Shown here piece by piece: positions 8,376-16,781 of a stretch of DNA of 64,000 nt (its first letter is position 1; every line of letters begins with the position of its first letter). The DNA lies in contig NZ_CP147520.1 in NCBI RefSeq assembly GCF_037201975.1, positions 4,030,001-4,094,000 of the forward strand, given 5' to 3'. The notes beneath the pieces were generated by a model, which was given only the letters and a program-made list of their open reading frames with translations, did not search any database and was not told the DNA's origin. The translations under genes and the position numbers were made by a program. Source of the stretch: Streptomyces sp. TG1A-60. GTDB taxonomy: Bacteria; Actinomycetota; Actinomycetes; Streptomycetales; Streptomycetaceae.

Positions 8376-9335
8376 CTACCCGTCCTGGCCGAGAAGCCCG
8401 GCCAGCTCCGCCTCCCGCTGGGAGACCTCCGCCAGCAGCTGATCGGCGATCTCGTCAAGAAGACGGTCGGGGTCGTCCGGGGCGAGACGGAGCATGGAGC
8501 CGATGGCACCCTCCTCCAGTTCACGGGCGACGAGGGCGAGGAGTTCCTTGCGCTGAGCGAGCCATTCGAGGCGGGCGTACAACTCCTCGGCGCGGCTCGG
8601 CCTGCGCTCCTCCGGTACGGGCCCCGCGGCCCACTCCTCGGACAGCTCGCGCAGCAGCACCTCGTCACCGCGGCCGTACGCGGAGTTCACCCGCGAGATG
8701 AACTCGTCCCGCCGCTCCCGCTCCTTGTCGTCACGCGCCAGGTCGGGGTGGGCCTTGCGGACCAGCTCGCGGTACAGCCTGCGGGCCTCGTCGCTCGGAC
8801 GCACCCGCTCCGGGGGCCGTACGGGTTGGTCGGTGAGCATGGCGGCGGCCTCGGGGAACAGGCCTTCCGAGTCCATCCAGCCGTGGAACAGCTCCTCCAC
8901 CCCCGGCATGGGCATGACCCGGGCCCGCGCCTCCTGGGCCTTGCGCACATCCTCGGGGTCGCCGGTGCGCGCGGCCTTCGCCTCGGCGATCTGGGCGTCC
9001 AGCTCGTCGAGCCGCGCGTACATGGGGCCGAGCTTCTGGTGGTGCAGCCGGGAGAAGTTCTCCACCTCGACCCGGAAGGTCTCCACGGCGATCTCGTACT
9101 CGATCAGCGCCTGCTCGGCCGCCCCCACGGCCCGCTCCAGCCGCTCCTCGGGCCGCCCCGGGCCCGTGCCTTCAGCGGACGCCTCGTTCCCGGCAGCCGC
9201 CTGCCCCTCAGCATCTGCTTCACGCTTGGCGGACGCCATGCCTTCGGCGGGCTCCGCGCCCCCACGGGGCGCTGCGGGCTCCACGGGCTCGGCGGGGCGC
9301 TCGGACGGTGTCTGCTCGGCTTCCGGGGTCGTCAC
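8376..9335 (-). CDS. J-domain-containing protein
   Basis: A 319-aa protein. Residues 1-60 are low-complexity Glu/Ala/Pro; residues about 65-140 look coiled-coil; the centre has a J-domain-like segment RRLYRELVRKAHPDLARDD with the HPD tripeptide needed to stimulate DnaK ATPase, followed by a charged helical tail. It lacks the Gly/Phe and zinc-finger regions of true DnaJ, so it is a J-protein of unknown client. The start is GTG 9335. No operon partner is obvious; the next 260 nt upstream hold no gene I can support. Confidence 0.75.
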   Translation of the reverse strand: MTTPEAEQTPSERPAEPVEPAAPRGGAEPAEGMASAKREADAEGQAAAGNEASAEGTGPGRPEERLERAVGAAEQALIEYEIAVETFRVEVENFSRLHHQKLGPMYARLDELDAQIAEAKAARTGDPEDVRKAQEARARVMPMPGVEELFHGWMDSEGLFPEAAAMLTDQPVRPPERVRPSDEARRLYRELVRKAHPDLARDDKERERRDEFISRVNSAYGRGDEVLLRELSEEWAAGPVPEERRPSRAEELYARLEWLAQRKELLALVARELEEGAIGSMLRLAPDDPDRLLDEIADQLLAEVSQREAELAGLLGQDG

Positions 9336-9595
9336 CCGGCCCAGCCTAGGCCACGGCTCCGAGCCCTACCGAAGACCACCGGGGACCTGGGACGTGGGGA
9401 TCACCGCGTCCCGTCCGGCCGCACCGTCGACGCATCCGAACCCACCTCGTCCGTATCCGGGGCCCCTGGTCCCTCCAGACCCCACCGACCTGGGCACCCC
9501 CGTCGGTCCCGCCCTCGAACCGCGATCCCGCTCCCTGAGAGCGCCGCTCTCCTCGGCGCCCGATCTCCGCCGGCCTCAGCATTCCTCACCGCTCC

Positions 9596-11077
9596 TCAAA
9601 CCCCCATCTCCGCCACGATCCGCCCCGCTCGTAGAGCCGTCACCAGATCCGCGTGGTCCGCTTCCGTGCGGTCCGCGTAGGTCGCGGCGAACGTGGCTAT
9701 CGCCTCGTCGAGTTCGTCGTTCTTGCCGCAGTAGCCGGAGATGAGACGGGGGTCGGCGCTGTGGGCGTGGGCGCGGGCGAGCAGGGCGCCGGTCATGCGG
9801 CCGTAGTCGTCGATCTGGTCGGCGGCCAGGGCCGCCGGGTCGACGCTGCCCTTGCGGTTGCGGAACTGCCGTACCTGGAAGGGGAATCCGTCGACCGTGG
9901 TCCACCCCAGCAAGATGTCGCTGACGACCTGCATGCGCTTTTGCCCGAGGACCACGCGGCGGCCCTCGTGTTCCACCTCCGGCACCTCGAAACCGGCGGT
10001 CGCGAGATGCGGTACGAGCGCCGAGGGACGGGCCTCCTTCACCTGGAGGACGAGCGGTTCGCCGCGGTGGTCCAGGAGCAGGACGACGTACGAGCGGGTG
10101 CCCACGCTGCCGGTGCCGACCACGCGGAACGCCACGTCGTGCACGGCGTACCGGGCGAGCAGCGGGTGGCGGTCCTCGGAGAGCGTCGTGAGGTACTGCG
10201 CGAGGGAGGTGGCCACCGCCGCGGCCTCCTCGTCGTCCACCCGGCGCAGCACGGGCGGAGCGTCCACGAAACGACGGCCGCCGCCCTCCACCGGCTCGGT
10301 CGCCTTGGCCGCGAAACGGCCGCTCGTGTTGGCGCGTGCCTTCTCCGCGACCCGTTCCAGCGTGCCGAGCAGGTCGTGGGCGTCGGTGTGGGAGACCAGT
10401 TCCTCGTCCGCGATGGCGTTCCACGCGTCGTTTGCCGGGAGCTTGGCGAGAAGCCGCATCGTGCGGCGGTAGGCGCCCGTCGCGTCGTAGGCCGCCTTGC
10501 GGCAGGTGTCCTCGTCCGCGCCCGCCTCGCGGCCGGCGAGGATCAGTGAGGCGGCGAGGCGCTTGAGGTCCCACTCCCAGGGGCCGTGGACGGTCTCGTC
10601 GAAGTCGTTGAGGTCGATGACGAGGCCGCCGCGCGCGTCCCCGTACAGGCCGAAGTTGGCCGCGTGGGCGTCGCCGCAGATCTGGGTGCCGATACCGGTC
10701 ATGGGTGTGCGCGCGAGGTCGTGGGCCATCAGGCCGGCCGACCCCCGCAGGAACGCGAAGGGAGTGGCCGCCATCCTGCCGACCCGTATCGGCGTGAGTC
10801 CGGGGATCCGGCCGCGGTTGGACTCCTGCACCGCCGACACCGCGTCCGGCCGGTCGGTGGTGAGCACCAGGTCCGCGTGCGCGCCGCGGGGCACTCGCGC
10901 GCGCAGTGCCTTGCCCTCGTCCTTGGGCGACCCCTGCGAGGGCCACCGGGCGAAGCCCCGCACCCCCGGCATGCGCGCGCCGGCGGGCCGTTGCCCCGGC
11001 GACCGCGCCCCGGCCTCCCGGGATTCAACCGACTCCGCTTCGGCCAGCGGCTCCGTCGTCGTACCGGCCTCGGTCAC
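9596..11077 (-). CDS. DUF2252 domain-containing protein
   Basis: A cytoplasmic protein of 493 aa with the DUF2252 fold, which resembles aminoglycoside-phosphotransferase-like kinases. Visible motifs are TGIGTQICGDAHAANFGLYG (kinase-loop-like), VIDLNDFDETVHGPWEWDLK, and VLQVKEARPS. GTG 11077 is chosen because GGGGGAGG sits 8 nt upstream; the longer frame to 11191 would add 38 residues without a clear ribosome-binding site. It is downstream of the GH127 gene but separated by a terminator, so it is probably a separate transcript. The biochemical role is unknown. Confidence 0.85.
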   Translation of the reverse strand: MTEAGTTTEPLAEAESVESREAGARSPGQRPAGARMPGVRGFARWPSQGSPKDEGKALRARVPRGAHADLVLTTDRPDAVSAVQESNRGRIPGLTPIRVGRMAATPFAFLRGSAGLMAHDLARTPMTGIGTQICGDAHAANFGLYGDARGGLVIDLNDFDETVHGPWEWDLKRLAASLILAGREAGADEDTCRKAAYDATGAYRRTMRLLAKLPANDAWNAIADEELVSHTDAHDLLGTLERVAEKARANTSGRFAAKATEPVEGGGRRFVDAPPVLRRVDDEEAAAVATSLAQYLTTLSEDRHPLLARYAVHDVAFRVVGTGSVGTRSYVVLLLDHRGEPLVLQVKEARPSALVPHLATAGFEVPEVEHEGRRVVLGQKRMQVVSDILLGWTTVDGFPFQVRQFRNRKGSVDPAALAADQIDDYGRMTGALLARAHAHSADPRLISGYCGKNDELDEAIATFAATYADRTEADHADLVTALRAGRIVAEMGV

Positions 11078-11351
11078 TGCGACCGCCTCCCCCGTACCCG
11101 TCCTCGCACGAACATCAACTCGTGACGACGGTACAGCCGGTGGCCGAAACGCGTCAGACCCTGTGGAAAACTCGGCGCCGACCCGGTCCACGCCTGTGGA
11201 TAACGGCCCGCACGCGGCCGAGCCGCCCCCTCGGCCGGGCTACTCGGGTGCCGTGCCCCCACAGGGCCGGCTCCGCGGCGGCAGATGGACCTCGGCCCAG
11301 TCCTTGAGTCCGTCGGAAACGCGCAGCCGCGTAGTCCCTCCAGAACGCGCG

Positions 11352-11384
11352 GGGCGGCTGCCCCCACCGAGGGAGCAGCCGCCC
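11352..11384 (-). terminator. terminator after GH127 gene
   Basis: A 10-bp GC stem, GGGCGGCTGC pairing GCAGCCGCCC, with a further C/G extension, 16 nt downstream of the GH127 stop. The rest of the 11078-11399 gap holds nothing else I can support. Confidence 0.6.
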
Positions 11385-11399
11385 GTGACGTGGCGACCG

Positions 11400-14210
11400 T
11401 CAGGCCGCGTACGTCGCGTTCTGCGCGGTGGTCACCACCTTCTGCCCGTCGGCCTGGCTCAGCAGCCCGGCCGAGACCCAGGAGCCGACGGTCGACTGCA
11501 CGCGCGTCACCAGCGCGCCCTTGTCGGCGAACGGCGCCCCGGCCCAGATCTCGTCGAGCAGGGTCGTGCCGTCGGACTTCGCCGGATTGGCGACGCCCGA
11601 GTCGGTGCCGCCGAAGACGACCTTCGGTTCGGAGCGCCTGACGTAGGCGTGGGTCGGGTCCTCGCTCCCTTCGTAGAAGGGAGCGAATTCGGTGCCGTTC
11701 AGCGTGTAGTGCAGCGGCTTCCCGCTCACCGGGGTGAGGGAGGGCAGCAGGTCGCCGGAGAGCCCGGCGTTGCGGTACAGCCCCACCGACAGGTAGCTGG
11801 TACTGCTGTTCCTGCCGACCAGGTTGACCGGCCCGTAGAACAGGGTCTGGAGCGAGGGGTCGTCGAGAGCCTTCTCCACCCGCATCCGGAACGGGATCGT
11901 CACGCGGACGACGTCCCCGCTGCGCCAGGTGCGGGAGGGGATCGTGAAGTAGCTCCCCGCGGCCGGAGTACCGCTCACCGCACTGCCGTTGACGGTCACC
12001 CGGAAGCCCGAGGTCGCCCAGGACGGCACCCGCAGCCGCAGCTCGAAGGCCGCGCTGCCGCCCCCGACGGTGATCGTGGAACCCTGTTCACGGGGGTAGT
12101 CGGTGCGCTGGGTGACCGTCACCCCCTTCGCGGACCAGTTCAGCGTGGCGGCGCTGTACAGGTTCACGTACAGCGCGCTGCCGTCCGCCTTGGTGAAGTA
12201 CACCGAGTCCTGGTACTTGGTGGCGCTCTCCATGCCGGTGCCTTCGCAGCAGGTGGTGCCCTGCTTGGGGGTGTAGTCACGCACGTGACCGGGCTTCAGC
12301 CCGATGAAGTATGTGACTAGTGGCTTCTCCGCGTCGGCCTTGTCCTGCTTGGAGCCGAGGACCTGGTTGAGCAGGGCCCGCTCGTAGTACTCCATGTACT
12401 TGGGGTCCTGGTCGTGGAAGAACAGCATGCGGCTCAGCTTGAGCATGTTGTACGCGCAGCAGGTCTCGGCGTTGGTGTCGCTGATGGTGCCCGCGATGAC
12501 GCCACGGGCCCTCCAGAACTCGACCGTGCTCGTGCCGCCGATGCCGTACATGCGGTTCGGTACGACCATGCCCCAGAAGTTCTTCGCGGCGGTGAGGTAG
12601 CGGGTCTCGCCGGTCGCGTCGTACAGCCTGACGTAGCCGGTCATGATCGGGATGTGCTGGTTGGCGTGGAGGCCGTCCAGGATGTCGGTGTTGGCGGCGC
12701 AGGCGTCGATGAGCCGGTCGAGGTCGAACAGCTTCGCCAGCGCGAGGTGGTCGGCCTTACGGGTGATTGAGTGCAGGTCGACGATCGTCTCCACGATGCC
12801 GCCGAACTCGCCGCTGGAGAAGATGCCCCACATCCGCTGCAGCGTGGAGTCGGGCAGCTTGGACAGCCGGGAGTACATCCAGTCGCACATGCCGGACGCG
12901 AGGTCGAGCGCCCGGGCGTCGTCGGTGGCGAGATACGCGTCCAGCAGGCCCTTGAGGATCTTGTGCGCGGTGTAGTAGGGCGCCCAGACCTTGGTGTAGT
13001 CGGCGCTGGTTCTCGACTCCAGGTCGATGAACTGCGTCTCCGGGTACGCCGCCAGGAAGCCGGGGTGGCTGGGCCCGCCCCAGGTGCGGCGCAGGGTGGC
13101 GGTCAGGCCGCGCCCGGAGGCGTCGGCGAACGTGCCGCCGGTGGTGGCGAAGAAGTAGTACGACGCGAGGTCGCCGAGCCCCGCGGCGGACCTCTTGGCC
13201 TCGTTGGTCTGCAGCGAGGTGATCTCGGCCGCGGTCAGGGCCCGCGACCAGACGTTGAACTCGTCGAAGGCGCCCGCGAACACCGGGTCGCCGGAGAAGT
13301 TCGAGCGGCCCAGCCAGTTGTTCGTCAGGGTGCCCAGAACGGACGGGTTGAGCGTCATCGAGGTGTTCCGGGCGACGGCGGTGCCGTTGACGTAGAGGGT
13401 GCCGGTGGTGCCGCTGATCGTGACCGCCAGGTGGCTCCACTGGTTCAGCGGCAGCGCGGCGGTGCCGTTGAGGCCCTGCTCCCCGCCCGGACCGCCGGTG
13501 GTGATGGCGAAGCGCGGTACGCCGCTCCCGTTGCGGGAGGCCAGGTACATGTACCGGCTGGTGTTGTTGCCGAAGTCGAAGACCCGCTGCCAGTTGGCGT
13601 TGTGGGTGGGCTTCACCCAGACCGACAGAGTGATCGCCGGGGCACCGCCGAGCACGGCGGCCGGCAGGTCGATGTACTGGTACGAGCCCCGGACGTTCTC
13701 GTGCGCGCCGCCCCACTTCCCGGTGACGGCGAGCATACGCGGATCGTCGCGCAGCGCCTCACGCACCTCAAAGAGCGCATCCACCATGGTCCGGATCTTG
13801 TCTGCGTACACCTGGTCCCCGGTGCTCGCGTACGCCTGCGACAGCATGGTCAGGAAGTGGCCGGTGTAGTGGCCGCGCAGGTTGCCGTTGGCCTCGCCGT
13901 CCAGCCCCTCCCAGCCGCCGGGCGCGACGGCGCCGCGGGTGGAGAGCCCGGCGTTGGCGCGGAAGACCTGGAGCAGCCGGTTCACGTCGTAGCCGCGGCC
14001 GTGGTCGAGCATCAGTTGCCGTTTGTCGGCGAAGAGACCCTGGCCGAGGGTCACGTCCTTGAGCTCGAACGGCCGCACGGGCCAGGTGGACGGCGTCGGA
14101 ACGGTGGCGGCGGCCGCACGGCCGCCGCCGACCGCGAAGGAGACTCCAGGTACGGCCGCGGCGAGTATCGCGGACTGGAGAATGAAGCGTCGGGAGAGGG
14201 GCGGTGCCAT
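11400..14210 (-). CDS. Tat-exported GH127-type glycosidase with inserted LamG domain
   Basis: A 936-aa secreted enzyme, probably a beta-L-arabinofuranosidase-type glycoside hydrolase of family 127. The N-terminus has a twin-arginine signal (SRRFILQS, then a hydrophobic stretch ending in AAAA near residue 35). The catalytic alpha/alpha barrel starts near residue 50. It is interrupted at about 165-375 by a LamG/concanavalin-like jelly roll (LSVWVKPTHNANWQRVFDFG ... GAFDEFNVWSRALTAAEI) and resumes near 385. The family's Glu/Cys centre is visible: ETCCAYNML near 582 and TTCCEGTGME near 653. A C-terminal beta-sandwich follows. The substrate is probably arabinose-containing plant polymer (inferred). 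ATG 14210 has GAGG 7-10 nt upstream. Confidence 0.87.
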   Translation of the reverse strand: MAPPLSRRFILQSAILAAAVPGVSFAVGGGRAAAATVPTPSTWPVRPFELKDVTLGQGLFADKRQLMLDHGRGYDVNRLLQVFRANAGLSTRGAVAPGGWEGLDGEANGNLRGHYTGHFLTMLSQAYASTGDQVYADKIRTMVDALFEVREALRDDPRMLAVTGKWGGAHENVRGSYQYIDLPAAVLGGAPAITLSVWVKPTHNANWQRVFDFGNNTSRYMYLASRNGSGVPRFAITTGGPGGEQGLNGTAALPLNQWSHLAVTISGTTGTLYVNGTAVARNTSMTLNPSVLGTLTNNWLGRSNFSGDPVFAGAFDEFNVWSRALTAAEITSLQTNEAKRSAAGLGDLASYYFFATTGGTFADASGRGLTATLRRTWGGPSHPGFLAAYPETQFIDLESRTSADYTKVWAPYYTAHKILKGLLDAYLATDDARALDLASGMCDWMYSRLSKLPDSTLQRMWGIFSSGEFGGIVETIVDLHSITRKADHLALAKLFDLDRLIDACAANTDILDGLHANQHIPIMTGYVRLYDATGETRYLTAAKNFWGMVVPNRMYGIGGTSTVEFWRARGVIAGTISDTNAETCCAYNMLKLSRMLFFHDQDPKYMEYYERALLNQVLGSKQDKADAEKPLVTYFIGLKPGHVRDYTPKQGTTCCEGTGMESATKYQDSVYFTKADGSALYVNLYSAATLNWSAKGVTVTQRTDYPREQGSTITVGGGSAAFELRLRVPSWATSGFRVTVNGSAVSGTPAAGSYFTIPSRTWRSGDVVRVTIPFRMRVEKALDDPSLQTLFYGPVNLVGRNSSTSYLSVGLYRNAGLSGDLLPSLTPVSGKPLHYTLNGTEFAPFYEGSEDPTHAYVRRSEPKVVFGGTDSGVANPAKSDGTTLLDEIWAGAPFADKGALVTRVQSTVGSWVSAGLLSQADGQKVVTTAQNATYAA

Positions 14211-14267
14211 GGGGCGCCTCGTCTCTGGCAGGTGAGAGGGGACGGAAGGTCACAGAGCAAGAGCTTC

Positions 14268-14283
14268 GTTCGAAATTGCGAAC
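14268..14283. promoter_or_regulatory. operator-like inverted repeat upstream of GH127
   Basis: GTTCGAAATTGCGAAC, arms GTTCG and CGAAC with a 6-nt centre, lies 58 nt before the GH127 start. A further GCGAA at 14289 extends the pattern. It resembles a sugar-regulator operator, but the regulator family is not identifiable. Confidence 0.4.
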
Positions 14284-14426
14284 GTTGTGCGAATTCCCGA
14301 CCAGAAGATAAATACGAGGCAGGCGAGCGTCAACGGTACTGACAGGTTTCATGAGGCCAACGGTGAGACGGGCCACCGCATCACTCCACGAAAACCCCAC
14401 CACCGGGCATGATCAACTACACCACC

Positions 14427-14440
14427 GTTTCACGTGAAAC
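14427..14440. other. parS: parS centromere site
   Basis: Perfect copy of GTTTCACGTGAAAC, the streptomycete ParB binding site. It lies in the 524-nt gene-free stretch (14211-14734) between GH127 and tRNA-Leu, which otherwise holds the operator-like repeat and the tRNA terminator. Confidence 0.93.
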
Positions 14441-14686
14441 ATCGCATATACCCGCATCTGCCATATGTCGCGCCCGGAGCGTGCACCACACTGACGCCGC
14501 CCCACCCCACAGACCGCGCACACGGGACGGAGCGCGCCCCCACGCCACCGGAAGCCTTGCTGAATCTCCTGAGAGACTCCTCACACTCCGCTTCCCGGCA
14601 GTCGGCCCGCCACCCCGTCGGCTGAGCCACCAACCCCCGCCAGCTGGACACACCAATCCCCTAGGCGGCCCAACGTGCAACAAAAA

Positions 14687-14722
14687 GAAGCGGTCTCATC
14701 GTGATCACGATGAGACCGCTTC
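14687..14722 (-). terminator. terminator of tRNA-Leu, perfect 36-bp palindrome
   Basis: An uninterrupted 18+18 bp palindrome starting GAAGCGGTCTCATCGTGA, 13 nt after the tRNA-Leu 3' end on the minus strand. It is followed by five T residues on that strand (A run at 14682-14686). Confidence 0.85.
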
Positions 14723-14734
14723 GCTGTGTGCTTG

Positions 14735-14818
14735 TGCGCGAGGGGGGAGTTGAACCCCCACGCCCTTGCGGGCACTGGAACCTGAATCCAGCGCGTCTGC
14801 CTATTCCGCCACCCGCGC
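14735..14818 (-). tRNA. tRNA-Leu (anticodon CAG)
   Basis: The minus strand folds as a class II tRNA. Acceptor GCGCGGG pairs CTCGCGC with one G-U pair. The anticodon stem CTGGA/TCCAG frames loop TTCAGGT with anticodon CAG. There is a long variable arm (GCCCGCAAGGGCG) and a T arm GGGGGTTCAACTCCCCC. The CCA end is not fully encoded. Confidence 0.95.
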
Positions 14819-15305
14819 ATTGGGTGCGCCCTCGGCCCTCGCTCCTAGCAGTGCTGGGGCCTTCCGACATCGAGAAGATTAGCACGCTGGAGAGGGTGTC
14901 TTCACATCCCTTATCGGTGGCCGACCCCACTCCGTGTCACCGCGCCGATCCGGCAGGCACGGACCGATCACACCCCCTCCCCCGACCACGTATCAGTGAG
15001 TGCTGGTTCACGTATCAACCTCGTACCGGTCCCGGCCATCTCTCCTGGAGAGGGCCAGGACGCACAGTCGGGTGCGGGACACTGGTCTCGCGCCGCCTCT
15101 ACCATCCTTGGCAGGAGTTCGGACGGGATAGTTCGAAGAGCACCTCCGGCGGGAATCCGGGAGGGGACTTCAGCGGGCGTCGATACCGGGTGACACCGGT
15201 CGACCTGGCCGACGAGGGGAACCAGCCGATTTCCCGGCGCGTGGATACGATCAGTAAGCAGTACCGACGCGGTACGCAGAGCGGTGACGACGGAGGAGGT
15301 GCCCC
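14819..15305. other. gene-free divergent control region, tRNA-Leu / fhaA
   Basis: 487 nt that must contain the leftward tRNA-Leu promoter and the rightward promoter of the fhaA-pknB operon. Two short ACGTATCA direct repeats occur near 14990-15016. No frame in it looks protein-like. Confidence 0.5.
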
Positions 15306-16151
15306 ATGGGAGTCCTGAAGAAGTTCGAGCAGCGTCTCGAAGGTCTGGTCAACGGCACCTTCGCCAAGGTGTTCAAGTCCGAGGTCCAGCCCGTGGAGAT
15401 CGCGGGAGCGCTCCAGCGCGAGTGTGACAACAACGCGACCATCTGGAACCGCGACCGGACGGTAGTCCCCAACGACTTCATCGTGGAGCTGAGCACGCCC
15501 GACTTCGAGCGCCTCAGCCCCTACTCCGGCCAGCTCGGCGACGAGCTCGCCGGCATGGTGCGCGACTACGCCAAGCAGCAGCGCTACACCTTCATGGGCG
15601 CCATCAAGGTCCATCTGGAGAAGGCCGACGACCTCGACACCGGCCTCTACCGGGTGCGCAGCCGTACGCTCGCCTCCTCCACCGACCAGCAAGCCTCCGC
15701 CGGCGCCCCCGCGAGCCCCGCCGCGGGCCGTCCCGGTGGCTACGGCTACCCGCCCACCGCCGCACCCGCGGGCGCCCCGCCCATGCCGGCCACACCGCCG
15801 CCCGGTGGGGGCCGCCCCGGCGCCGCCCCGCTCGGCCAGCGCCCGCCCGGCGCTCCGGCGGCCGGCGGACGCACGCGCTACTGGATCGAGATCAACGGCA
15901 CCCGCCATCAGATCTCCCGCCCCACGCTGGTGCTGGGCCGCAGCACCGAAGCCGACGTGCGGATCGACGACCCCGGCGTCTCCCGCCGGCACTGCGAGAT
16001 CCGGACCGGAACGCCCTCGACGATCCAGGATCTCGGGTCCACCAACGGCATCGTGGTGGACGGGCAGCACACCACCCGCGCTACGCTCCGCGACGGCTCG
16101 CGGATCGTCGTGGGCAGCAGCACCATCATTTACCGGCAAGCCGAAGGGTGA
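15306..16151 (+). CDS. fhaA: FhaA: DUF3662 plus FHA domain protein
   Basis: A 281-aa cytoplasmic scaffold protein. Residues 1-120 form the DUF3662 domain (MGVLKKFEQRLEGLVNGTFA), 125-195 are a Pro/Gly/Ala linker, and 200-275 are a forkhead-associated domain with GRSTEADVRI, SRRHCEIR and STNG, the phosphothreonine-binding surface. In actinobacteria FhaA binds phosphorylated wall-synthesis proteins and is a substrate of PknB. It is the first gene of the operon; the strong site GGAGGAGG precedes ATG 15306. fhaB follows after 10 nt. Confidence 0.95.
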   Translation: MGVLKKFEQRLEGLVNGTFAKVFKSEVQPVEIAGALQRECDNNATIWNRDRTVVPNDFIVELSTPDFERLSPYSGQLGDELAGMVRDYAKQQRYTFMGAIKVHLEKADDLDTGLYRVRSRTLASSTDQQASAGAPASPAAGRPGGYGYPPTAAPAGAPPMPATPPPGGGRPGAAPLGQRPPGAPAAGGRTRYWIEINGTRHQISRPTLVLGRSTEADVRIDDPGVSRRHCEIRTGTPSTIQDLGSTNGIVVDGQHTTRATLRDGSRIVVGSSTIIYRQAEG

Positions 16152-16161
16152 AGCGGGGGCA

Positions 16162-16689
16162 ATGTCAGAGCTGACCCTCACGGTCATGCGGCTGGGTTTC
16201 CTGGCCGTACTGTGGCTGTTCGTGATCGTGGCCGTGCAGGTCATCCGCAGCGACCTGTTCGGTACGCGCGTCACCCAGCGGGGGTCGCGCCGGGAGAGCG
16301 CGCGGCCTCAGCAACAGGCCGCCCGGCAGGCCGCGCCCCCGCAGCAGCGCGGCCAACAGCCCGCCGCCGGCGGTGGCGGTCGCCGCGGGCGCAACGCCCC
16401 GACCAAGCTCGTCGTCAGCGAGGGCACGCTGACGGGTACGACCGTGACGCTGCAGGGGCAGACCATCACGCTGGGCCGCGCGCACGACTCCACGATCGTG
16501 CTGGACGACGACTACGCCTCCAGCCGGCACGCCCGGATCTACCCGGACCGCGACGGCCAGTGGATCGTCGAGGACCTGGGGTCCACCAACGGCACGTATC
16601 TCGACCGGAACCGACTGACGACTCCCACGCCGATTCCGCTGGGCGCGCCGATCCGCATCGGCAAGACCGTCATCGAGCTGCGGAAGTAG
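16162..16689 (+). CDS. fhaB: FhaB: membrane-anchored FHA domain protein
   Basis: A 175-aa protein with one N-terminal transmembrane helix (LTVMRLGFLAVLWLFVIVAV), a basic Gln/Ala/Arg linker, and a C-terminal FHA domain (LGRAHDSTIVL, SSRHARIY, LGSTNGTYLD). It probably recruits phosphothreonine partners of the PknB kinase to the membrane, as FipA-binding FhaB does in mycobacteria. ATG 16162 begins 10 nt after the fhaA stop. Confidence 0.95.
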   Translation: MSELTLTVMRLGFLAVLWLFVIVAVQVIRSDLFGTRVTQRGSRRESARPQQQAARQAAPPQQRGQQPAAGGGGRRGRNAPTKLVVSEGTLTGTTVTLQGQTITLGRAHDSTIVLDDDYASSRHARIYPDRDGQWIVEDLGSTNGTYLDRNRLTTPTPIPLGAPIRIGKTVIELRK

Positions 16690-16781
16690 TGCTACATCAT
16701 GAATGAGCGCGAGCGGAGCGAGCACGCAGCGGCGGCCCCCAGCAAGGGCCCCGGCGCGCTCCCGACCGGAGGGTGGGCACC

